From NCBI GenBank assembly GCA_035048495.1, contig CM068547.1, positions 25,799,913 through 25,863,912 of the forward strand: a stretch of 64,000 nucleotides of DNA, given 5' to 3'. The notes under the pieces were generated by a model that was not told where the DNA came from, did not search any database, and was given only the letters and a program-made list of their open reading frames with translations. The translations under genes and the position numbers were made by a program. The first letter of the stretch is position 1; every line of letters begins with the position of its first letter. The DNA comes from Euptelea pleiosperma. Lineage: Eukaryota > Streptophyta > Magnoliopsida > Ranunculales > Eupteleaceae. Below, one piece after another: positions 55,112-64,000 of this stretch.

Positions 55112-58100
55112 CTAAGCACCCTTCGAATCTGTGTTCAGGTTTAGGTCTCCTTGACTTTTGTTTATTCTTCGGAACCACAAGGGGATGGGTTTCTCTAAGA
55201 CAGAAACATTAATGTTACTCCACACATTTGGTTTGGTAGGTAGCTCTGCAATTTTCTCTGCAATTTCCATGTCTTCTGGAAGTACGGAACCGAACACAGT
55301 GTAGGCTTTTCTCCACTCATTGTGGTTCGCTAGGCTTATAAAGAATTCTGGGCCGGAACCAATCCATGCAACTGACCCTCTTCTTATAGTCGGGCACATT
55401 TCTGTAGGAATCTTCTTGAATGTGGTTCCTTGGGTTTCAAGTGTTCCTTGAATCAGTGCAAAAGGAGGGCCTAGAGGAGCCTACACAGTTAACAGAAGAA
55501 GCGTTGAGTTTGAAAGACATAACTGTGGATTAACTGTACTTCAAAAACTTACTACAGACAATATGTTGAATCGATTAATATTCCAGTACCAGCTAAAAAT
55601 AAATAAATATATTACTGCAGTCATTATGCCCGATACGGCGATACCTCAAGCAGAATATCCCTCGTTCCTTGGGCTTCAACTGTTTTTTGTACTCCTATGC
55701 CCAAATCTTTATGCAAAAATCAAACTTTCTTTGTTTATCTGTGAAGGTATTAACTATGTAATTTATCATCACATCATATAATATCTTTCAGTTTTTCTTT
55801 TGAATATTCCCTTCTGTTGCCTTGTTTTTTCCTTTTCTTTTTTACAAGGGCAACCATCTTTCAGAATCAAGTGACATATCAATAAAACCAGAAAAGAAAA
55901 CCCTAGAAGGAAACTAAGAGAACCTTGCAGAACTCATGCTAATGAAAGAAGAAAAACAAGAAGCATAAACATGGGAAGATATGTATAACTATATAGAGCA
56001 GGCATGCTAGATTGGCGTAATCAACGGCACAAACTTTTGGTGAATTTGGAAGGGAAATTCTCAAAATCTTACATCTTTTATGTGGTTTCCTTCTGAATCC
56101 CAAGAACTACCCCGGCTTTCTGCACGATAAAATTGGCAACCCGCACAATGACGAATTCCCAACAGCTCAAGAATGTAGTTCACAGAATGTGGGGCACAGT
56201 CAGGCAAAAGCTGCAGTAAATCAAAGATTTTAAGAAAACTAGGGTTGCGGTTAAATGCATTACAAGCCACAAAAGAAATATCAAAGCAGTATCAATGAAG
56301 AACAAAAGAAGTGTGTTATTTACTAGGGGAAAAAACACTCTGTATGGGTAGCATGGGAACTAATTTATGAATTTTCGGAACAAACAAAAAACATTTGATC
56401 ATATCATTCATATTTCCATAGAAATATTATAAATCCACATTATGATTCATTAGTATTATTTCCCAGAGAGGAGCACCTTTGTGCTGGTTTAGGCTCTAAA
56501 AGGGCGAGGGGAATGCTGAAAAGGACATGGATTGAGGTAGTGAGACAAAATTATAAGACACACACCTTAACGGAAGATAAGGCTTTAGATAGAATTCAAG
56601 CCCAAAGAGTTGGAATAAGGCACTGATGATGAGGAATATTTTCCAGCATATGCATACTTAAACTGGATAAAGCCTACTAGAGCCTAGTAAATCCCGACTC
56701 AGACCAAAATTTCTACAATCAAACATATCACTAACTGCAAGATAGATTTGGTTGAAAGTGAGGAATGGATTTAGTATAGCAATACCAAGGACAACATAGA
56801 AAAATTTGGAAGTGATCAAATTGATTGTCACTCACATAGCTCGTACAAACTTAAGGATGACAGGAAACAAATGTATGACTGAAAAGACCTTCATAGCCTG
56901 AGAGTAAAGTATACCACCTCAATGTAATCTGTTGGATATGGGAATAATGACATCATAAAAACGTGTACCTCATTATTCCTACATCCAACAGCTGTCATTG
57001 AGGTGGAATTATACCTAGGATCACTGGCTATGATATCACTGTCCTATATCCTAGTACACTACGTAAGTAAAACAAGTTAACACTAACCCTCAAGTCGAAG
57101 CGCTAGGCATTGAAATATTGTCCTGGAAATAACAAGAGTACAGGGCATATCCTCAGTTGGCTACTTGATTCGATGTGCATATAAATTGATAAGGTGAATA
57201 CCGAGTCCATTCAATGCTAGGCATAATGAGTATAAGGACCTAAAACAAATCTCTTTTCATCCTATGAACTTTCACGTGTATGAAGTTTCATATTTGACTC
57301 TTTGAGCAGAGGGATATTAAACTTGCATCTCCATGTGTTGAACCTTATATCTGACAAAAATATGTTATACTTCAATCCTGAAATTAATCCCAGGAAGTTT
57401 AGTTATGAAGACACCACATTTTTGCACTAGGTTTGACCTGATCTGATCACTCTTATGATTTGAACCACCTAGAAAAAGAACATCTCTTTTAGAGTTTGAG
57501 AAGTGAAGCACATTTCCTTTTAAACCTTAGCCTACAATGCTGCACCTTTATATCCTATAGGAAAACCATAATTAGGAGCCTTGGCCTTAGAACCCATTTT
57601 CCCTCTTTTATGTGAACAAACAGATTGACCCTATCAGACAGTTTTTAAACTGAGTCTTGGAAATTGGATCATCTGGAGCTGAGACCAAGTTGATTCGGGT
57701 GAGTCAACTCAGTCTCAGCATTGTCGAGAACCTTATATCTGATAAAAAGATGATATACTTCGATCCTGGAATTAATAAAGTTACATCCAAGGAAGTTTAG
57801 TTATGAAGACACCACATTTTTGCACTAGGTTTGACCTGATCTGATCACTCTTATGGATTGAACCACCTAGAAAAAGAAGATCTTTTTTAGAGTTTGAGAA
57901 GTGAAGCTCATTTCCTTTTAAAACTTAGCCTACACTGCTGCACCTTTATATCCTATAGGAAAACCATTATTAGGAGCCTTGGCCTTAGAACCCATTTTCC
58001 TCTTTTACGTGAACAAACAGATGGACCCTATCGGACATAGTTTTTAAACTCGGGTCTCCGAAATTGGATCATCTGGGGCTGAGACCAAGTTGAGTCGGGT

Positions 58101-61100
58101 AAGTCGACTCAATCTCAGCATTGTCTCGGATGATTGAATGTGAAAAAGAGAAATATTTCTCCTGTCTCAGGTGGTTCAATGGTATGTCTCATGTCTCGGC
58201 CCTAGCTGAGACAGAGTTGACTTGGGTGAGTCAAATCGGTTTCGATTGAGACTTAAAACCATGCCATCTGGTGTTTCTCACAAAATGCTTCTAATTTTCA
58301 ATACTTTTTGCATGAGACCAAATAGGATTATAAAGAATACATATTGGAGGAAGAAAAAAGTTCCGCAGAGGACATCAATTGTTGTTCTTTATCATAGATT
58401 AAGAAATTTTCCGATCTTTGGTCTTCCTTCCTACAATGCCTGTGTTCTTGATGATTGAACTTCTTGATCCATGGTTGAACACATATTTTCATTTAAATAC
58501 TTTGGTTTTATCCTTTCTATAATGCTTATGGGTGCTTCAATGCACATGAAGGAAGTGATAAAAATTTGAAAATGATTACATTCATGAAATTGAATCAGAA
58601 TAAGCATCCTTTCATGTTCTGTCTGGGTAAACATTTTTGGATCATGTAATAGTAAAATTCCTAGTTTGTGGAACTTCAAATAGAGTTAATGAAAACCATT
58701 TACCTATACAATAACAAAATATTGTATGTTCTACCATGTCTTAAAGGTCATTGGATGTGAAGACATGTCCTTACAAGTTAACTACATAATATAGACATGT
58801 CATTTAGTCGGTTGAGTTCCTTGCTTCATAGGTAGTGGGCAGAATAGTCCACCGGGTGGGTTTGTTTATCCTTCTAGTTTCTAGTGTCTTTTTGGATAGT
58901 TATAGCAGCCCATAGGTTGCATAAACCTTCCCGAAAGATTGACTGAGGTCAACTATGACTGAAGATATGATGAAAGCTTATTAGAGCTGCTCAATGTTTG
59001 GTAGAAGACTCACAAATACAATAGAGAAGATAAAAGATTAAAATCCCTTATCATTAAAGAAATGATATCTTATTATACTGCATGTGATAATCAGTCACTT
59101 ATACCAATGCTGTACATAACCATACCAAAGCATTAGGTATCTACAACCACTGAGAATTTGAGCACTTACTTTTATATGAAGAATTCCATATTCTGTTTCC
59201 AAGCCCACAATACCCTACGAAGGAAAAGAAAAGAAGCAACAACAGATGAGTCATGTCAACCTCATACGATAAATTGCTAATTCAATATATCATGCATCAA
59301 ACAGGACATAACAACATAGTACGTTATGCACAGCCACAAGAACGTGTAATGACCACTATGACATGGTAATAATTCTACATTGTTTTCCAGAAAAAAAGAG
59401 CTCTAGTAAAATTACTCTCAATCATGTATATTTTCTCATTTTTATTATTAACCTTCTCTTTATGGTCTTTAATTCTAAAGTTGAAACCTAATAGGAATTA
59501 TTTCTAGTTGTCTTGAATTTATTGTGATAAAATACTGACAGCTTTCACCATAAACCATACTAATCTTTCCCATGAGAAAATAAAAGGGAATATGGAATTT
59601 CATTTATTTTGTGTGGAACATTTTCGGGAGATCTCCAAAGAATTTCTTCAAAAGGCAGGTTTAGATAGTGATTGGCATAGATTAACTACCATGATAAAGC
59701 AGTAAAAGGCAGGTATGAAGGGGACTGTTGAGAATGATAAGGGTATTGTTGTAATTTCATCTCGTGTCATCCCTTAATTAGATTGTCACTAATTAAGGGC
59801 ATGTAAGTCTAATCAAATAAGGGAAATTGTCATCCCTGTAACTTTTGTGTCTAATAAATAAGGGAAAGAGTAAGCATAACTGCTTCTAAGCTACATTTTC
59901 TTCTACTACTACTACTACGTTTTTCTATTGAACTACAAACAAATCCCTTACTCTAACCATATCAAATGTGAAGTTCAAATTAATGGTGAAAAGGACGGTC
60001 CAGGGTTACATCAAATTCAATTCGTGCTACTGACTCGCATGCAAGTTTCTCAAAAATTTCACGAGTAACCTGAGCCATTTCTGAGTCATTCACCAAAGAG
60101 ACAAATAAGAAAATTCTCCCATCCTTCCCGTTTGGAATGTTACTTACAGTGGGTCCCTTATCCATGGAGGATATAATCGTGTTCGTGAGACACCTACTGC
60201 ATTATCGGACCTTGGTCGGTTTTAGTATGATGCATGCATTATGGTATTTGCAGTTACATGCCCTCAGTCCTCAGTTAGTCCATGTGTCTGGATTAAGAGG
60301 CCTATGTGGTTGAACTGGTTTTAATGATCACGCCTATCTCCTACAATTACAAAGAAGGAAAGCAACCACACAAAAAGGGGACCTTATCCAATCGATGTCT
60401 CTATTGGTTACTACAGACATGTTTTTGAGGACTGAGGACCTTGACAAGAGGTTAGTGACCTCTGTTAATGCCAGTCACCACGGAGAAGCTTAAACACCTC
60501 GCTGGTCTACAAGGGCCACAGTAGAATGAAAGAGGAAGGGAGAGACTTCAATCCCACAACAATTTGCTCTGCTTTATTGCTGTGGTATTTGGAAAGGCTA
60601 TGCATCCCATGTTCCTAGGAAGCTATTCTTTACATATTAAACTAAATGCTTTCTTTCTACATTTCATGGTCTTCATGGACAGCTTTGGGCAAATTACCGC
60701 TAAGAATCTAAACCAAGGCCCATGTTGGTCTGTCAATGCAAAGAATTTCTAACATAGACGCAAGTGCTAATCTAAGATACCTTGGACAGAAATATTTATA
60801 GAGAAGAAACACTGCAAGAGCCCATTGGAATAACTTTACCATTGTGCTAGACTAATTCAAGTAAGTTTTCAATAATATTAATCTAGAAGGAACACTCAAC
60901 ATCTGACAAGTAACAATAATCTGCATGGAACACGATAGTATTTCTAGACATGCTTTGAGCATTGGGATTTTTCCTAGTCCTGTAATTTGGTTTCTTTGTT
61001 TCCATTGTGTATGTCTCGATAAACTTTGTTCCCTCAGCAACAAAATTGTTACTTATCAAGAAGTAAACGGAAGTACTACTCAAGGAAACAAAAAATGTGA

Positions 61101-61115
61101 TGAAACATATCTAAT

Positions 61116-61157
<42 letters not shown>

Positions 61158-61318
61158 TTATTCTCCAATCAGAGTTTAGAGAAAGGGAAAAAAATTCACT
61201 ATGTTCAGAAACTAGATACCTCTCCTTTTCCAAAGATAAGCCCTGAAGTCCAAATAACTTTATCTCCTGAATCTTGCCGATCGGGGGCCAAGGTATCCTT
61301 TTGTTTCTTCAACCAGCA
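55112..61318 (-). CDS. Divergent cyclophilin-type peptidyl-prolyl isomerase-like gene, exon 1 not found
   Basis: Four exons, all GT-AG and phase 0: 61220-61318, 59170-59214, 56073-56210 and 55112-55480 (stop at 55112-55114). They give 216 residues. The first visible exon starts CWLKKQKDTL, so an upstream exon with the ATG, probably carrying a membrane or signal segment, is missing or unrecognised. The domain runs GIVGLETEYGILHIK, LLPDCAPHSVNYILELL, HCAGCQFYRAE, then APLGPPFALIQGTLETQ, RRGSVAWIGSGPEFFISLAN and AYTVFGSVLPEDMEIAEKI. These match cyclophilin strands such as GSV..., QFFI and VFGKV. Residues usual in active cyclophilins are replaced (EFFISLAN for SQFFI; no FHRV motif), so isomerase activity is doubtful. 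The tail beyond EKPIPLWFRRI is short and polar. No disabling change is seen. Confidence 0.87.
57340..57727. repeat. Tandem duplication inside a cyclophilin-gene intron, copy 1
   Basis: It runs from GAACCTTATATCTGACAAAAA to CTCAGCATTGTCGA. It matches 57728-58123 in order (CACTAGGTTTGACCTGATC, TTAGGAGCCTTGGCC). The last 85 bp is a partial copy of the hAT-like element at 58036, so duplication followed that insertion. Confidence 0.93.
57728..58123. repeat. Tandem duplication inside a cyclophilin-gene intron, copy 2
   Basis: Same order as copy 1 with a small extra word (AAAGTTACATC) near 57777. It ends within the hAT-like element, which continues to 58263. Confidence 0.93.
58036..58263. mobile_element. 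228-bp hAT-like element, words GTCTC and GAGTCGACTC
   Basis: It starts CATAGTTTTTAAACTC and ends GACTTAAAACCATG. Flanks CTATCGGA and CCATCTGG agree at 5 of 8 positions. The interior has GGTCTCC, GAGTCGGGTAAGTCGACTC, TGTCTCGG and CATGTCTCGG words. It lies in an intron of the cyclophilin-type gene. Confidence 0.7.
59215..61219 (-). other. Intron between the first two visible cyclophilin-type exons
   Basis: About 2.0 kb with a (TA)16 run at 61122-61153. A 61-residue minus-strand frame (59980-60165) with a true ATG lies here. It matches nothing I recognise and is probably chance. Confidence 0.6.
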
Positions 61319-61849
61319 CTGAAAGCAAGAAGGTGAAAAAAGAAATTAAGAATCAAGTGAAACGGTACCGCATACAGCCAATTTAGCTTATTCTATGAGA
61401 CAATCCAACCCTAACAGAATTTGCTCATGAAAATACTGCTTGCACCAGAACATGTTTTGTTTCTTTATTTGGTAAACCAGCTATGGTTAAAGACAAAATC
61501 TTTGGTGATGTTGTTAAACGAGGGCTGGCCCAAAGTTACTATTACATTGTACATAACTGTAGAGCGATGGAGGTCATCCCCTGCGCATGCACTACATGTA
61601 CTGCTATGCTGTATGTGGACCGTCTTTACAGTCTACCAGACAAGTACCTTACTTATAAAGAAATACATCACATGTTGCTACCTTAACAGGTGGCATGAAT
61701 TCCAAGCATTGGACTGTCCCATAAGCATAAAAAACAGCGACCTCTAAAAAGCCTAGTGACAGTGAAACTTTTGTAAACTTAATTAAATAATTTGTGGCAA
61801 GTGTAAAAAATAATTTTTTGTAACAAGATCAAATTAGTTCCAATCAATG

Positions 61850-62066
61850 AAAGAATGAACTTTATAAATAACCACTTACAATTTTTATTTATTTTTTATC
61901 AGTATGTTTTAAAGAGAAAAAAGGGGGAAACGCCCCATTATATAAGGAAAAACAAAAACCATGATAGGGAGGATGGGCCTCACTTACTAAACACATATTA
62001 CATGGCTCAGCAACTATCTGAGGCCCAAAATAATATCCTACCACCAAAACACAAAGTCTTCAAATT
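61850..62066. repeat. Probable retroposon tail next to the LINE
   Basis: GGGGGAAACGCCCCATTATATAAGG and the CTGAGGCCCAAAATAATATCC block resemble 3' non-coding sequence of plant LINEs in reverse orientation. Ends are not resolved. Confidence 0.35.
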
Positions 62067-62680
62067 TTTTTTTTTTTTAGATAAATATAAATTTATTGGG
62101 GCAAAAAGCCGAGAAAGAGCAGGCCTAAGCCTAAGAGGTCGAGCTGACCTACAGAGGGCAAAGGCTACAAAGACACAAGACTCAAACCCAACTTACTAAC
62201 ATCTCAAGTACAGATATGGCCCCAACGAAAAACAAAATCTTCAAAGAATAATCCCCTACAAACCGGATGCAGCTTTGACCAGAGAAATATCATCCCCTTG
62301 ATGCTAAGAACGATGGCCTGCAAATCTGCTTGTTTATCCTAAAAAACTCTCTGATTCCTTTCCTTCCAGATGCCCCAGAGAATCGTGAGAGGGAGCAACC
62401 TCCATAAGACCTTTCCTCTAGCCGAGAAGGCTTCAGAATTCCAGCAACTCAAGAGGATCATAACTGAGCTAGGCATGACCCAACCCATCCCAAAGTCCGA
62501 TAGAAACGAGCTCCAAACTTCCCTAGCCATATCGCAGTGTAGAAGGAGGTGATCCACCGATTCCCTACTGCTTCTACACATCCAGCAGTAATCCACCAAG
62601 ATGAACCCTCTAGATTTTAAGTGATTCACAGTCAAGATTCTATCTAGAGCTACCTCCCAAGAGAGTACCAAAAGTATAAT
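62067..62680 (-). pseudogene. LINE 3' part (zf-RVT) with poly(A) tail
   Basis: The T run at 62067-62079 is the poly(A) tail of a minus-strand LINE. The frame at 62339-62671 has the zinc-binding region: [38 protein letters not shown] and ILWGIWKERNQRVF. The reverse transcriptase upstream is missing, so the copy is 5'-truncated. It is related to the LINE pieces in PABN intron 3. Confidence 0.88.
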
Positions 62681-62717
62681 AAAGCCTTGATGTTAAGAAC
62701 TACAGAATGAATCTACT

Positions 62718-63735
62718 CTATTTTGCCCTCAAAGATATGCCGATACCTCTCCTTCCAAATGACCCAGCGTAGGGAAAAGAGAAGGAGACGCTATAGAATA
62801 CACCCACATGACTGAAACGCATCCAATGACCAGCTAGAAGAATGGCCCAAGCAGCCCCTCTGCAGAATCCAACAAATACAAAAAACATGAAAAATTCAGT
62901 CCAAAGACTCAAAACCTTCCAAGTAAAAGGGCAATGCATTAGAAGATGATCAGTTGATTCTCCATTTGCTCGGAATAGGAAGCACATATTCGGCATTGCC
63001 CAGCCTCTATTGAAAAGGTGGTCCACAGTCAAGATCTTGTTGAGCATAGGTATCCAAATGAAAAAAAAACCACCTTCGAGGGGACTTGAGCAACCCATAA
63101 CCGTTCCACAGGTAATGAAGATAGAGGTGGAGGCATAAAGGCAGAGTAGAAGAAATGGATTGAGAACTTCCCCTTCGAATCCCACTTCCAAACCCTTAAG
63201 TGCGCCTTGTGCCTTTAACTACCTTGGTCATCTCACTCTTAAGAGCTTTGAGTTTCAAACGGAACACGTACCCCACCTCTTGCCAAAAAGCTGAAAAGAG
63301 CTCCACCACCCAGCCATTAAATCCTTAAATCCGTGAACTTAGAACCACAAGTTCTCAAATCGAAATGGTGATGGACATCTACTTAGGCCACCACAATCCA
63401 AAAGCACACGATTCGATGCCAGTTTAGGAATAGGCTCCTGGACCACATCCAAGAAGTGAATCCCAGTCATTTAAAACCAAAATACTATCCAATTTCTTCA
63501 TAATGGGGTTATCCTGGTTATTAGAATATGTGAATCGAGCTTCGTCGAGAAGAAAATCCATTAGCTTGTTTCTGCCCACAAAGTCCATGATACTTTTAGT
63601 AATCCTACTACCACCCTCCGCATAGGAAAATCTAATGACATTGAAGTCACCCCTACGCACCAAGGAATATTCCAAGACTACGTGATCCCATCCAACTCCT
63701 TCCAAAAAACACGTCTAAGTTTCTTATTATTGGGA
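62718..63735 (-). pseudogene. Second LINE remnant: endonuclease and zf-RVT pieces
   Basis: 63424-63705 reads RRGDFNVIRFSYAEGGSR, LMDFLLDEARFTYSNNQDNP and MKKLDSILVLNDWDSLLG, the end of the apurinic-type endonuclease. 62718-63191 reads MLNKILTVDHLFNRGWAMPN and ESTDHLLMHCPFTWKVLSLW. The reverse transcriptase between them is absent, implying a large internal deletion. Confidence 0.85.
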
Positions 63736-63739
63736 CCAC

Positions 63740-64000
63740 ACACACCAGAGAGTATTGGAATTGGTTAGCCATGCAACAACAAAGGATAGAAACAGAGAAT
63801 AACTTTCTTTGTTTTGCAATTTTGTGGGCTATTTGGAAGGAAAGGAACATAAGGATTTTTCGAAGGCAAAGAGGAAGGTCTTCCCGAGGTGATCCTACAT
63901 GTGAAAGCCCTTTTGTATCTTTGGGCTTCTGTTTCTCCTCTTTTCAGATGATGCTTTTTTGAATCCTTGGTATATAGATAAGATGAGTTACTTGAGGAAC
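63740..64000 (+). pseudogene. LINE fragment on the opposite strand
   Basis: FLCFAILWAIWKERNIRIFRR at about 63804-63866 is the linker after the zinc-binding region of plant LINEs, here on the plus strand. It adjoins the 5' side of the minus-strand copy near 63738, so two LINE fragments lie head to head at the window's edge. Confidence 0.8.

Noticed and set aside
59980..60165. A 61-residue minus-strand frame with a true ATG
   Set aside because: No recognised domain; it lies in an intron of the cyclophilin-type gene on the same strand and does not splice in phase with it.

Overview
This window is nuclear DNA of a flowering plant. It is mostly ordinary TE-filled plant sequence, with two recognisable host genes, one broken host gene and one tRNA gene. 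The evidence is spliced genes with GT-AG introns, a plant-type tRNA-Trp(CCA), Athila/Tat, chromovirus-like and copia LTR elements, L1-type LINE debris, and many MITEs with readable target-site duplications. The species cannot be named from the sequence.

Layout. 1-9.45 kb is LTR-retrotransposon debris: an Athila-type integrase end with its 3' LTR, a decayed env-like coding region, a probable second LTR, and copia remnants. 9.6-12.0 kb (minus) holds the first exons of a leucine-rich-repeat receptor-like protein gene, cut off by the copia remnant. 12.2-16.7 kb is a MITE cluster dominated by one hairpin family with 9-bp duplications (Mutator-like). 17.9-35.5 kb (minus) is a complete six-exon gene for a nuclear poly(A)-binding protein (PABN type). 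Its third intron is about 11.5 kb and contains a stack of nested insertions: a LINE split by a chromovirus-like element, whose LTR and integrase were hit in turn by hAT-like elements and a miniature LTR element (TRIM). A tRNA-Trp gene lies at 36.34-36.42 kb (minus). 38.5-39.25 kb is a tandem TRIM array (LTR-int-LTR-int-LTR). 39.3-50 kb is very AT-rich and holds a decayed hAT transposase, perhaps the remains of one large hAT element of about 8.8 kb. 50.5-54.2 kb is a 1.7-kb tandem duplication carrying LINE RNase H pieces. 55.1-61.3 kb (minus) carries four exons of a divergent cyclophilin-type gene whose first exon is not seen. 62.0-64.0 kb is LINE debris in both orientations.

The most interesting signal is a set of non-autonomous elements that share hAT-like ends (CAWGGTTTAAA and 8-bp duplications). 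Each has a different internal palindromic word: TTTCGG/CCGAAA, GCCTC/GAGGC, CGTTATAACG, GATAC/GTATC or GTCTC/GAGTCGACTC. Similar ends flank the hAT transposase remnant. The host genes show no functional link to one another.
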